Counted from the stretch's first letter, positions 9,471-19,539 are shown. The stretch: 64,000 nucleotides of DNA from Arachnopeziza araneosa (GCA_003988855.1 QYAI01000085.1:1-64000), one strand, 5' to 3'. The notes: a model not told the origin generated them from the letters alone. Translations and numbers: made by a program.

Positions 9471-10559
9471 TTAGTCTGGATACGCTTGCTGCGTAGCCTG
9501 TAGTCGAAACTCTGTTTCAGCAAATTCTACATCCTTGTATTTACTTAACACTTCTACTACCTTTTTACGAATATCGTTGCTGAACTCGGCGCATCTACAG
9601 ACTTTGAGTATGTATTAGTTTTAATATGATTGACATGAAGAAGAGTAGTCACAAACTTGTTACTTTTGTTTTTCCTGGAGATCTCATCATTTGCTTGTTA
9701 ATCTCGTTCTTTACAATCTTCATGGTCTTTTCCTCGTATATGAATTCCCATTGGGAAGTCTGAGGGACTAGTAGTAGTTCTGTTAGTTCTTCGGCATAAA
9801 AACATGAAAATGTTAAAACTTGCTGCGTAACTTTAGCTTTAGTTGAAGCTTATCGTATGTCTCTACTACCTTTGCTGGATCTTGTTCAAACAATTTCTTG
9901 AGGTAATCAGAGACCTAATAGACTTGTGAGTTCTCCTCCAAGACCCAGTGAACATCAAGCTTGCGAGTTTTGCACCCCCGCCGATAGCGCTCGTCTTTTG
10001 AAGTACGTCTATCTGTTAGATGCCGAACATATGGCAGGATTCCTGCAATTCCAATTCCTTTGGCGACTAGAATCACAGTCTCATAATTGTCCAGCTCAAG
10101 ATCCTTACCGTAAGGTCCATCAGTTGTCAAACGCGGAATTGAAGACTATATAGTCAAACGTTTGCTCATACCGTAATGTGGTGTTATGAGGAATGATAAT
10201 AGTGTGGCCTGCGATGAATTGTCCCACCATAATATGACATATGGATGAGACTGATATCCGTATTCCATGCCATGGAAGGAAAGATAGGCGTATTGACCTG
10301 GCTTTATTTTCCGTAGCCTTTGCAATCTTAAAGTCACTCGAATAGCACTAACGACATTTGAGCTCAAGTATTTTACCACACTTGCCTCACCTCGCGGAAG
10401 CTCATCTACTCCCAGCTTAGCTTTCTGTGGTTTAGCATTCCTGTAAATATGACCGAGACGTATGATCATGTTGAATGTCCAAATGGACACTGGGAAAAAG
10501 CATGGGGCGTGAGACGCAGCACAAACAGCGACCAAAAAAATCCCCCATTCAGGTTTCAT
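9471..10559 (-). pseudogene. Ferric/cupric reductase (FRE) pseudogene, 5'-truncated
   Basis: The minus strand encodes the cytoplasmic half of a fungal ferric-chelate reductase: the end of the membrane domain, the FAD-binding region (GQYAYLSF then HPYVILWW), the NADPH-binding region (GPYGKDLELDNYETVILVAKGIGIAG) with RRTSKDE.YRRG and DVHWVLEENSQ, then MRSPGKTK and the C-terminal AEFSNDIRKKVVEVLSKY with VEFAETEF. Breaks: an in-frame TAG at 10146-10148; a TAG at 9915-9917 where the family normally has Trp before VSDY (TGG to TAG); and a frame change before the MRSPGKTK part. The N-terminal ferric-reductase transmembrane domain with the haem histidines is missing: homology stops where a tRNA-Gln relic begins (10560). 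The enzyme would reduce Fe3+ or Cu2+ at the plasma membrane; this copy cannot. Confidence 0.85.
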
Positions 10560-10669
10560 TGGGAATCGAACCTAAATCGCCGGAATCAGAATCCGAAGTG
10601 CTACGCAACATGTTAGAAGATTTTCGACTGCTTTGGAAAACGAATGTACATACCTAACCATTACACTAG
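10552..10669 (-). pseudogene. tRNA-Gln(CTG) relic interrupted by a spliceosomal-type intron sequence
   Basis: Read on the minus strand, a D-arm (TAGTGTAATGGTTAG, near 10668-10654) is followed by 53 nt (10653-10601) beginning GTATGT, containing TTCTAAC and ending GCGTAG. Then come CAC (D-stem 3' side), a 5-bp anticodon stem with loop TTCTGAT (anticodon CTG, Gln), a short variable loop, a T-arm with TTCGATT and the 3' acceptor strand TGAAACC (10558-10552). One T-stem pair is A-C. The 5' acceptor strand, expected GGTTTCA, is not present (ACGACTC instead), so the gene is probably dead. Fungal tRNA introns sit after position 37, so an insert at the D-arm is atypical. Confidence 0.6.
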
Positions 10670-10689
10670 AGTCGTGTGGGCATGATTTT

Positions 10690-12249
10690 CATGACTGGTC
10701 ACAACTTGTTGGGAAATGTAATTGCTGGTGTCATAGATATCGAGAGAACAAAGGGTTTCCCAGCCTCTTGTGAACAATTAGGTTTCAATTCATACCTTTG
10801 GTCGAAGTATGGAGACAGTCCCGGCCCTTTGAAAGGAATAATTTGATCCCGATTTCATACGATGCCTTTGACAGAGGGTGAGCGAGCACATTGTTCTCTC
10901 CCGTACAGGTATCTATTGTACTTGTAGAAAAACCTCGTAATGGCATTCTTCTGCTGTATAGAAGCTATATGGTGAGGGTTTAGGTGGGAATACGGCTAAG
11001 GGCTTACTTTCAAAGTCAACGCGAGCTGTCCCTGTGTATTAAGGTCATTAAAGGCAGACGTGATAACGTGCGATTTGAACTTATGTATCTTAGAATGCGG
11101 GGCTAAAAGGAAGATCAGAAGAGTGTGCGTTGGGGTTATTGGATAAATACTGGCTTGCTCGGATTGAAAAAAAGCTATGGCTTTCATTGTTCAATATCAT
11201 GTTTTACTGTTTCATTTCCATTTTGTTGGTAGCAGATGACACGATTTGTGTCTCGGATTCTATATAAAGCAAAACTTTGCGTCTGATACAATATTCATAG
11301 CACGGGTTTAGTTTACAGGATTGGTTGTCAGGCGGCACCTTATTGAATTACTTGTAGCATTCAGCCGCAGAAAACAAGTTAGAAATAGTCAAAAGGAATC
11401 CAGAAGTAGCTAACCACTGCATAAATGTAAGTAGAAAATACCCATGATTCTCCATAGTATGTGTCTATGCGAGCCTGTTTTCACTGGGGTGCATCGTCTG
11501 GAGAGTAATGAAGAATTAAAAGAGACAAGTCCGCCCAAAGGATCCAGGAACAAGCAGGCGTGCTCCAGGATATCACCAAGCTCTAGAAGTTTACCAAAGT
11601 ATATAATAACTGTACACATGAGATAAGCTTACCATATGATACTCCTACATTAAGGTCAAGGACAGTGAAATCTCCAGGCGTGTAAAGGCATAATAGTACC
11701 CTACACATCTCTACTCTTGCTCCGCGATAAGTCAATGCCAGTTGATCAATCAGTCGTCATCGCCAGCGTTGGCAGCTAGGTCGCAGCCCTTAAATTGACT
11801 GATCTAAAGAACCCAATTTGATTCTAGGTCCAAAGCCCTAGCCATCTACCAAATTGAGATACTCGGATGAGATGAGTCTAACCTGGAGAGTAATATTTAC
11901 TTAGATAGTTCTCGCTCATATATTATTGAAAATGTTGCTGAGATCAAAGCGTTCCATGTATTGTAGATCATACGAAATTGAGACTTCATATCTTAATATA
12001 TTTTTGGCCAACTAGCTCGGGATTAATGCGGTACCGGGGTAGGATAATGAAATATAGTCCTCAATGCAATTCTCGCCTTCAGTCAATCGTTGCATTAGAC
12101 AAGTCCTGCAGCGATTTTTATAAAAATGATTTTAGGAAAAGGCTCGGGAAGACAAATACGGAACCGATTCGGCGAGCCAAAAGTGTTTATTGAAAATTCC
12201 ATGCAAAGACTCGTGAGATCTTGTTACATTCTTAAGTTTGGTCTTGAAC
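10690..12249. other. Intergenic, no gene seen
   Basis: About 1.5 kb with only short open frames on either strand. Nothing recognisable apart from a weak rRNA-like string that I rejected. Confidence 0.45.
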
Positions 12250-13225
12250 TTATAACTTCGTAAATCCATCTTTTGGTGGCTGCAGCCAATTTTTTTCATC
12301 GTAATCGGCCTCACCCTCAATAACATGAAACGTATAAATAATTCGGCCCTTGCTACTCAAGTTCTTCTTACTTTTATGTAGAAGATTTCCATGTATCAAG
12401 ACCAACGTTCCAGCTTTCACCTCTCCCACAACATATTCCCCACCCTCGTGGTATTTCTCTTGATAGGCATCTCCTAGTGGAAATTGCTTCCCAGAATTAT
12501 TAACAAACTCTGTTCCACTTCCATTTTGCTTTCTCACAAATCTCTTTGCCACTGCTGAAGATTTGTGAGACCCAGGAAGGAAAGACAGACAGCCGTTCTC
12601 AATTGTCGCATCTTCCAAAGCATACCAAAATCCAACGGCACTTGGGGGATCAGTGTACAGGAAAGTTGAGTCCTGATGAGGAGGGACAGCGCCACCTATC
12701 TCGGGTTGCTTGCAGATAACCATACTCTGAAGACATCTTGGGTCCTGGAAGCCCAACGAACGAGCTATAGCAGATGGAGAGTGGGTTGAAGGTTTAAGAA
12801 GAGCGGCGAAAGGGGGAGACAAGGCGTGAAGATAGTGGCCTATCTTGTTTATTGCCCTGGCCTTGGGTTTAGTCAAGTTTCCAGAGGCATCAAAGGCGTC
12901 TATAAAGGTTAAAATCAACTGAGAATATGGGAAATGAACTGGTACCTTCTTCAAAAAAGAACCTTACTTTATCTCCAGAGCTCAGGAAATAGTCATCCCC
13001 TACGTGCTCACTTGATTCACCAGTTGAGAATTTGGTCATAGGGTGGTCATCAAGGGAGAAGTTGTCTAGAAGTGAGTGTGTTTCATTGAGCAGTGATGTG
13101 ACTGTTTCCTGGCTGAGGGCGTTGGGGATAAGAAGATAGCCATCATTGTTGAAAACTGTGAGTTGTTCCTTTGACAACCCTTCGGTGACAGGTAAACTCT
13201 GCGGTGATGTCTTTGGGGGTGCCAT
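12250..13225 (-). CDS. Phytanoyl-CoA dioxygenase (PhyH) family protein, PHYHD1-like
   Basis: Exons 13225-12946 and 12899-12250 are joined across a 45-nt intron (GTACCA...TATAG) in phase 1, giving 309 aa, a usual length. It is an Fe(II)/2-oxoglutarate oxygenase of the PhyH family, closest in layout to PHYHD1. Visible features: an N-terminal NNDGYLLIPNAL segment, KVRFFFEE followed by DAFDASGNL, the Fe-binding H-x-D in PPHQDSTFLY, CLSFLPGSHK, and the distal His in NLLHKSKKN with an Arg shortly after (KGRIIYTFH) to hold 2-oxoglutarate. The substrate is unknown. It ends in FTKL, which is only a weak PTS1 match, so peroxisomal location is uncertain. The start is the first ATG of the open exon. It is an intact core-type gene inside an otherwise degraded region. 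Confidence 0.9.
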
Positions 13226-14008
13226 CGTGAAGTTGATTGTGAGACAGTAATTTTAGAGAGGTGGGGTAGAAGAGAGCTTCTTATCGCTTACCCCTCGGTA
13301 GATAATGGAGAGGTGAGAAAGCTGACAAAAAACAACTTGGACAGCATCAAATTGTGAAGATTTTTGTAGCGTAAGAATGGGTGTTGACGTCAGTTAGCTA
13401 TCTGAATAATAGGAGTTCTTTCCTTTTATCACTTTAAATCACTTCAAAGTATTTATTACTCAGTAGCTAGGCGCTCGATTTAAGGAGGTATGCAAAATAA
13501 ACAGCAGTACTCTCAAGTAAGACTCTACTGCTAAGTAATAAAATAAACTTGGGTACTTTCAGAAATGGAGTTGTTGAAATGTGCAGTTTCTATGTTGCAA
13601 TACGATGATGGTATATACCTAAATCTAAAGAAGTAGAAAATGAGCCAGACTTAGAACTGTTCCTAGTTTATCTTGACTAGATTATATAAGTTTAGTATTT
13701 AAATTGAGAATAGGAGAGCCGAAGGCAGTACGAAACTTCTAATTCTCAGGGTAGTAAAAAAGATAGATAGCGTTAGCTAGGAAGTTTTGAAGCGCTCATT
13801 GAAGATACAAATATATTAGAAAGTAGTTGAATTCACCAAACTTACGTATGTTTCAAAAATGGTGACACAAGTTGCCTAAGTATCTGTATGTATTTCTCAA
13901 AAGGTGGCATATTTGGTTACGAAATATATCACCCCACCCTCCGCGGTGGGGCAGGTGATGGGCAAGACTTGCTGCGGCTTCCTGCAGACTATGGGACCAA
14001 AAAAATTG
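13226..14008. other. PhyH promoter side and AT-rich spacer with a GC hairpin
   Basis: No gene seen. At 13932-13951 an inverted repeat CCCCACC / GGTGGGG with a 6-nt loop stands out in AT-rich DNA, downstream of the tRNA-like gene in its own direction of transcription. Confidence 0.4.
13385..13392. promoter_or_regulatory. CRE palindrome TGACGTCA upstream of the PhyH gene
   Basis: A perfect 8-bp ATF/CREB site about 160 bp upstream of the PhyH-family start codon, and thus well placed in its promoter. It may bind AtfA-type bZIP factors. One such octamer is expected by chance in about 65 kb. Confidence 0.35.
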
Positions 14009-14199
14009 TGCTACCTGTGAGGTTCGAACTCACGCATCTTTCGATAATGGTGTTTCAATCAATATTCTACATAAATGGTGCGACGTAAATCATACACATT
14101 TACAATAGATGATCTTAAAACCCTTCAATTTTATTAGCCAAAGAAGTGTGAACAATCAAAATTTGCTTACATCGCCTTAGACCACTCGGCCAAAGTAGC
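14009..14199 (-). tRNA. Class II (Ser-like, TGA) tRNA with a long insert in the anticodon arm, possibly a pseudogene
   Basis: On the minus strand the acceptor strands GCTACTT (14199-14193) and AGGTAGC (14016-14010) pair over 7 bp with one G-T, followed by discriminator A. The D-arm is GCC-GAGTGGTCTAA-GGC, the T-arm GTGAG-TTCGAAC-CTCAC is perfect, and a variable arm ATC-GAAA-GAT is present, so this is a Ser/Leu-type tRNA. The 3' half contains ATTGAAA-CACCA, suggesting anticodon TGA (Ser). About 105 nt separate the D-arm from this loop; the insert starts GTAAGC, contains GGCTAAT and ends TATGTAG, like a spliceosomal intron. The 5' strand of the anticodon stem (expected TGGTG) is not clearly present. 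Either an unusual intron or an inactivated gene. Confidence 0.55.
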
Positions 14200-15422
14200 C
14201 TCTTATGTTTGTCATGTTTGAAACTCAGGAAAGCTTATTTAGTAATATATACCAGCGTGTTGAAGAGGCCCAAAAAAAGTCGTTAGAGCTGATATGGACA
14301 GTACAAATACATATGATTTGTATTTATTAACAGCAACACTATGCTTATCAGGATTCTAAAATCAAAAAGATATGAGACAGCAATAATTCGGAATCTTCGT
14401 GCTCCATGGAAAATTGATCGATGCAAAGGTCTATTCTAAGGCTTCCCCGAGAACCTTCTCGCCCTCCCGACCTGAATTGTTTCATTGCTGAGCATCGACT
14501 ATCGAGATCATCTTGACTAGGTCGTTTGACATACTTGCGAAGATATAAGTCGAATCTCTTTCATCTCACAGAGACGTATGGTGTTCAAGGCTCTCAATTC
14601 AAATGTGCAAAATTTGCTAGCAATCAAAAAATTTATTGAAACTCGCCAGATTTTAGCTTTCTGTTTGGTTTCTAGGCTTATACGAGTACAGAATTCAAGC
14701 TAGTCTTAGAAAAATCCTAGTATCATCATTTTCTCTTAAGAAGAACCCCTATGTAAGGACGAACTATGTAAGGCTATTCCTTTCCTACATACCTCTGCTC
14801 TGATCTGCGTAGTGATATACATATTTTGTTACCCGATATTTTCGGGTCATAATCTCGCATCTGAATAATCATGTTCACAGATTTTGCTATATCTCATCCA
14901 AATATAATGGCCTCTCCCTGCTTTACTTCTCACTAGACCAATACAGCAACAGTAACTACTCTTTGGCATTGCAAATTTCTATCCTTCTATGGGCATCTAT
15001 TTGTAGACAGTTCTTTGAAAGCGGCGGGCTCGGTCATTTTTACAAAAAAACAACAAAATAGAAACACATAGGCAAGGGTCTAAGGAGATAGAGTAACGGT
15101 GCAAAGCAAACGCGGAAAATGAATACTTAATTCCATCTATTCTGTGGCCGAAGAAAAGCATCCTGGGCAGTTTCACCATGTCAAAACATCTTCAATATAC
15201 TAAACATATGGTCACTTCTGGGTGTATACCGAGCTGGTTCCAAGATCTAGATTATGCAATTACTTCTCTCCTAGCTTAAGATCCAAATGATTCCGAGAAT
15301 ATTATTAGCATGATAATATCAGTACAAATCCAACAATAGCCGTTTCCTATGCCGATATTTCATTACTTCGTCCCAAATCATCCACCAACGCCTTTAAATG
15401 CAGCTCAAAAACCGACGCCGTC
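14200..15422. other. AT-rich intergenic, no gene seen
   Basis: About 1.2 kb without a convincing frame on either strand. It marks the boundary between the degraded accessory island and the gene-dense part. Confidence 0.5.
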
Positions 15423-16121
15423 TTATCCAATAGCACGTTCGCTAGGAATCAATTCATATTCTTCTTCTGAGGGCAATATAAAGGGTGAAAGGAAGATTGA
15501 TACAGCGGTAAGTAATGATATGCACCAGGAGACAGTGCAAAGGATCCAGCTCTTATCTAGCTTCCACCCAGGAAAAAATTGATCATCATTCTCAAACAGA
15601 TACGCCTGAAAATATTTAGCATCAATACTGATCTTCTCTTGGAAAATATATACCACAATACTCATACTAGCACATTGTAATAAACCCACAACAAGTAACA
15701 GTCCAGGGAGGATAACCCAACCCCGCTCTCTCTTCTGCTTCCCTCCAGCTATCACAATCACGAAGCCTACTAGCGTTGCCATTTCTATTATTGCTGCAAT
15801 CCACATCAAAAACGACAAGGACCTCCACATCGAACAGAAATACCTGTCCGTGCCTTGGCAAGCTTCCTCTGGCGGGTAGGGATCGCATTCAACCGAAGTT
15901 GAGGAACAGGATCGATGGAGGCCGATGGTCATTGTATAACTCGCGCCGGTGCTGCTGTCCTCAGTCCAGGTGATCCAATCAGGAATATTGATAGCTGCAA
16001 AAGTCATGGCCGTAGCTGATAAAATTCGCAAGTTAGAAGGCAATTGGAACAACAGCGGGAGGTAGCACTTACCAGCAAGGAATGCCACCATAGAGGCCGA
16101 GTAGACGATTGTTCGTGTCAT
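15423..16121 (-). CDS. Claudin-like four-transmembrane protein
   Basis: Exons 16121-16073 and 16015-15423 (213 aa) are joined across a 57-nt intron with a perfect GTAAGT donor, CTTCTAAC branch and ATCAG acceptor. Read unspliced, the frame stays open by chance, but the splice removes a non-conserved stretch inside the first membrane span. Layout: TM1 (residues about 5-26), an extracellular loop with paired cysteines (HRSCSST...CDPYP...CQG...FCSMW), TM2 (LMWIAAIIEMATLVGFVIVI), a short RK-rich turn, TM3 (about 25 residues from VILPGLLL), a second loop, TM4 (about 23 residues from WILCTVSW) and an acidic tail. This is the layout of fungal claudin-like membrane proteins, often misnamed 'pre-mRNA splicing factor' in fungal databases. 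Molecular role unknown. Confidence 0.75.
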   Translation of the reverse strand: MTRTIVYSASMVAFLAGKCYLPLLFQLPSNLRILSATAMTFAAINIPDWITWTEDSSTGASYTMTIGLHRSCSSTSVECDPYPPEEACQGTDRYFCSMWRSLSFLMWIAAIIEMATLVGFVIVIAGGKQKRERGWVILPGLLLVVGLLQCASMSIVVYIFQEKISIDAKYFQAYLFENDDQFFPGWKLDKSWILCTVSWCISLLTAVSIFLSPFILPSEEEYELIPSERAIG

Positions 16122-16724
16122 TGCGACAGTGTCTCCGCACAGAAATCACCTTTTCTCGTCTCTCTGAAAAGATGCGTAGTGGAGAAACAGCGGAAGGTGA
16201 GATAAGTCACTGGGTATATGGCTGCCTAGCTCCTAGGGCGGAGGCGCACCGCGCAAATAGCGGTGGTGTCGCTGAAGAATACTACTCAAGAGCTGGATTT
16301 CGTGATAAGAGCTCTTTCAACTAGAATTTTCTGACTATGCATAGCAGAGTTTAAAGTTCTCAAGGTTGGTAGTTGAAGATCGAGGACTTGTCCTTTTCTC
16401 ATTGGTCCGAGTGCCCAAAAGCTCACTTACGTCAATGGAGGGGTGCAAATAGTTGCATCGCGCTTGTGTACAAATAATATTTCTCTGAATAAGGAACGAT
16501 TTGAATTTTGTCTTCGTTAAATTAGTTTTTTCAATTCCTCGACTATTGTGATATGTTTAATTATCCTTCACAAGACAGTCGGCCATATGCCTCTGCAATA
16601 ACCCAGTGGGGATTAAGCAATATGTCGCTTCCAAATCTATCCCAGAATGCAAGGTCTGGCTTTCTTGCGGAGATTGTCAAAGTTCAAGACTTCTTCAAAA
16701 GGTCTGGCCGAACTGAAAATATTT
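16122..16724. other. Intergenic, claudin-like promoter and WKF-gene 3' flank
   Basis: No coding frame supported. It contains the upstream region of the claudin-like gene and the 3' side of the WKF-domain gene, both on the minus strand. Confidence 0.4.
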
Positions 16725-18095
16725 CTAGTCGCTGTCGGTGTCATCGCTGTCGCTCTCGCCATTACTACTTCCATCTGAACTTCTCTCCTGGTCCTCGTCG
16801 TCATCCGAGCTGGATGAGCCTAGGGAGCCCGTCGTAGTAGAAGAGCTAGAAGACTCACCGGAGCTACTAGAAGAACTTGAGGTTGAGTCTGAGGAACGAT
16901 CGTTGCTCTCGGTGGTCTCGTCCTCAGAACTTGAGCCGCTCGAGTCGCTGGAACTATCTGAACTGCTCTCCTCGGCAATTGCTGTCCTCTGTTTTCGCCT
17001 TCGAGTAACCTTCTGGGCTGAGCCATCATTCATGCGCAGCCTCTTGAGATTCGCCCCTCTCTCTACCACCGGATCATTAGCTTCAGTCTGACTACTATCC
17101 GAAGAGGATGCCAATTCTTCAAGAATGCTCTCAGCTCGGATTCGCTTTGCTACTCGATCTTTCATAGCCACATCTGACAAACCCATCAACACACCCTCCT
17201 CAAAGCCAGACTCATCAAGAGAAAGACTTGGATTGTTGGTTATCTTTGTGGCAATATAATCCCTCAAACAAGCCTCGTACTCGGCCTGTCTTTTGTCTGG
17301 ATCAGACATAGTGTCCGGAAATCCTGCAGCACCGTCCTCGATATCCTTTATTTTGAATGCTAATGCTTCGTCCCGTAACCTTGTTCTGACTGAGCCTTGC
17401 AATCCCCTAACATACGGAGATATTAAGTGTGCGTGGTCTGAAGGTAAGATATTGATGTTGAAAATATGCTTGAGTAGATGACTCTGATGATTCTTGTTAA
17501 ATTTCCAGGATTCTCGAGATTCGTGATATTGTCGAAGATATTGAAGGAAAGGTCTTGTAGTCGAATTGATATTCTTTACAACCTTAAATTTCTTCGAAGA
17601 TTTTGCAGGTGGTTTTGAAGGCTCCAATGTCGATTTCTTAATCCTTTTCACCCGTCGTTCTTTTTCGTTGAGTGTTGGATCAATCTGCTCGTCGACTTGT
17701 GCAGAGAATGGTGCCTTGAAGATTAGATTTGATGTTTTCAATTGCCAGGTTGGGTCTTGAGCCTTTTGGTCTGCAGCCCAAGAATTGAACAGCTGCTTGA
17801 TACTGTCTCCGTCTTCACTTTTGGTCTCTGGTGTGAAAGTGACAGACTTCTTGTGTGATAGAGTTGTTGTGCTTGGCTCTTGACTTGTGGATTCCGACAA
17901 AATATTCAATCTTTCCTTTGAATCTGGAGACACAAAATGATTCTCTACAATTGACCGCTTTCTCTTCCGCAAATCGAATTTCGTAGGTGTTTCAATTATG
18001 GTCTCTGGTTGTGGGTTGACTGTTGTAGATTTTAGCTTCAGGCCTAATCTTTTCCATGCAGGAATATGGGCGTTAGAGTTCGTTGCAGACGGCAT
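16725..18095 (-). CDS. WKF-domain protein (C7orf50-like), nuclear/nucleolar
   Basis: A single uninterrupted ORF of 456 aa from ATG 18095. The centre carries the WKF domain (formerly DUF2373): ESWKFNKNHQSHLLKHIFN, then YVRGLQGSVRTRL and ALAFKIKD. The N-terminus is basic with a KKRKR-like NLS region, and the C-terminal 100 residues are almost only Ser, Asp, Glu and Thr. The domain is shared with human C7orf50, a nucleolar protein linked to ribosome biogenesis, so a nucleolar role is inferred. It is divergently arranged with the proteasome alpha gene, 367 bp apart. The plus-strand ORF 16738-17091 is only the mirror of the Ser/Asp repeat. Confidence 0.85.
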   Translation of the reverse strand: MPSATNSNAHIPAWKRLGLKLKSTTVNPQPETIIETPTKFDLRKRKRSIVENHFVSPDSKERLNILSESTSQEPSTTTLSHKKSVTFTPETKSEDGDSIKQLFNSWAADQKAQDPTWQLKTSNLIFKAPFSAQVDEQIDPTLNEKERRVKRIKKSTLEPSKPPAKSSKKFKVVKNINSTTRPFLQYLRQYHESRESWKFNKNHQSHLLKHIFNINILPSDHAHLISPYVRGLQGSVRTRLRDEALAFKIKDIEDGAAGFPDTMSDPDKRQAEYEACLRDYIATKITNNPSLSLDESGFEEGVLMGLSDVAMKDRVAKRIRAESILEELASSSDSSQTEANDPVVERGANLKRLRMNDGSAQKVTRRRKQRTAIAEESSSDSSSDSSGSSSEDETTESNDRSSDSTSSSSSSSGESSSSSTTTGSLGSSSSDDDEDQERSSDGSSNGESDSDDTDSD

Positions 18096-18462
18096 AATGA
18101 ATGGCCACTTTCAAACCTGCCTAACACCAGAGAAGGATTTGTTGTCAAAAGCCACCCTGCAGGTGTTTCCTGCACGATATTAGAACTAGAAATAATTTAT
18201 TTCGTTCTCTCCTTATCGCGTATCTATTTTGTGTGGGCCTATTGGTCGGCATTTTCATGCTCCGATATCACGTGTTGCCGAAAATTGACCAGGGTAAGCG
18301 CGAGGCAGACAAGCTGCCGCGTCGAAGCTTCAGGAGCTTCATCATATCGAGGATTCCATCAGCGACTATCATCTAAGCCTATTGACATTTCATTGTTCGT
18401 AAGGCTCATTAATCGAGCAATAAACCCCATTACACTTTCTTGAATCAGTCTTCAATCTCAAG
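18096..18462. promoter_or_regulatory. Divergent promoter, WKF gene / proteasome alpha gene
   Basis: A 367-bp spacer between two start codons facing away from each other. It contains AAAGCCACC at 18148-18156, one base off the complement of the yeast Rpn4 element (PACE, GGTGGCAAA); the match is weak evidence only. Confidence 0.45.
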
Positions 18463-19539
18463 ATGTCAGGTATGTTGACTTCGTCCGTCTAAACAGTCTC
18501 GAAAACCATAGCTAACTATGGGCAACAAACAGGCAGCGCAGGCTATGATAGACACATTACAATCTTCTCTGATCAGGGAAGGTTGTATCAAGTTGGTAGG
18601 CAGAGAATCTTTTGCTTTCATGCATCCATAGCTTGTTTATTTCGCTCAGCCAGGTGCTTGGGGGGAGTTGATGCTACCTCGAAGAGAGCTGCTGACGGGG
18701 GACATGAGTACAGAATATGCATTTAAAGCTATCACCGCTGCCAATATCATGTCGATTGGCGTGAGGGGAAAGGATTGTGCAGTTGTATTGTCACAAAAGA
18801 AGGTTCCGGTAAGGGATACGCTCAGCCCACCTGTTCACCGATCAAGACTTACTTTGAGCCTATTAGGACAAGCTGATCGATCCATCATCCGTATCCCATA
18901 TCTTCCAGCTCTCACCATCTATTGGCTGTGTCATGACAGGATCAATCGCAGATGCCAGAGCTTTTGTACAAAGATCTATTGGTGAAGCGGCAGAATTCAG
19001 ATATAAGTTTGGATACGAGATGCCTTGCGATGCTTTGGCGAAGAGAATTGCGAATATCAGTCAAGTCTACACACAAAGAGTAAGCTGACCTTATGGGTGA
19101 CATAATCGGTCTGCTCAGAACCCTATCTGGACATCTACTGATCGTTCGGCAGGCCTACATGCGCCCGTATGGAGTTGCAACGACCCTAATCTCTCTTGAT
19201 TCCGAATATGGTCCACAGCTGTTCAAATGCGATCCAGCAGGGTACTATACAGGTTACAAGGCCACAGCCTCAGGACCAAAGCAGCAGGAGGCGTTCAATC
19301 ACCTTGAAAAGAAGCTAAAGAACAAGGATTGTGCGGAAGGCAGCTGGGAGGATGTGGTCGAATTGGCCATCACCACGCTGAGCACGGTCCTTAGCGTGGA
19401 TTTTAAGAAGGGCGAATTGGAGATCGGAATCGTGGGTGGTCCTAGAACGGACGGGAAAGAGGGCACCGATGCGGGATTTCGAGCTCTCACCGAGGAGGAG
19501 ATTGATGAGAGACTTCAGGCAATTGCAGAGAAGGATTAA
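18463..19539 (+). CDS. SCL1: 20S proteasome alpha subunit, SCL1/PSMA6 type
   Basis: Five exons: 18463-18469, 18533-18595, 18714-18808, 18867-19079 and 19153-19539, giving 254 aa, the normal size. Every junction is GT-AG and in phase; exon 1 is only 7 nt (ATGTCAG). The N-terminus has the proteasome alpha signature GYDRHITIFSDQGRLYQVEY, which caps the 20S gate. Further hallmarks are IGVRGKDCAVV, SIGCVMTGSIADAR, QVYTQRAYMRPYGV, and the DPAGYYTGYKATASG box. The GYDRHITIFS start assigns it to alpha1 (yeast Scl1, human PSMA6). It is part of the outer alpha ring in nucleus and cytosol. The C-terminus is acidic (EEEIDERLQAIAEKD). Confidence 0.95.

Noticed and set aside
10800..10990. AGAGGGTGAG and CCCGTAC strings recalling the LSU rRNA D1 region
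   Set aside because: Only short words match, separated by unrelated bases; no continuous rRNA similarity seen.
13932..13951. GC hairpin as a transcription terminator
   Set aside because: Pol III terminates at T-runs and Pol II has no such hairpin terminator; noted as an inverted repeat only.
16738..17091. Ser/Glu/Leu-rich plus-strand ORF
   Set aside because: It is the mirror of the Ser/Asp codon repeat of the WKF-domain gene on the other strand.
18148..18156. Near-match to a yeast proteasome control element before SCL1
   Set aside because: One mismatch in nine, and use of this element in filamentous fungi is not established from the sequence.
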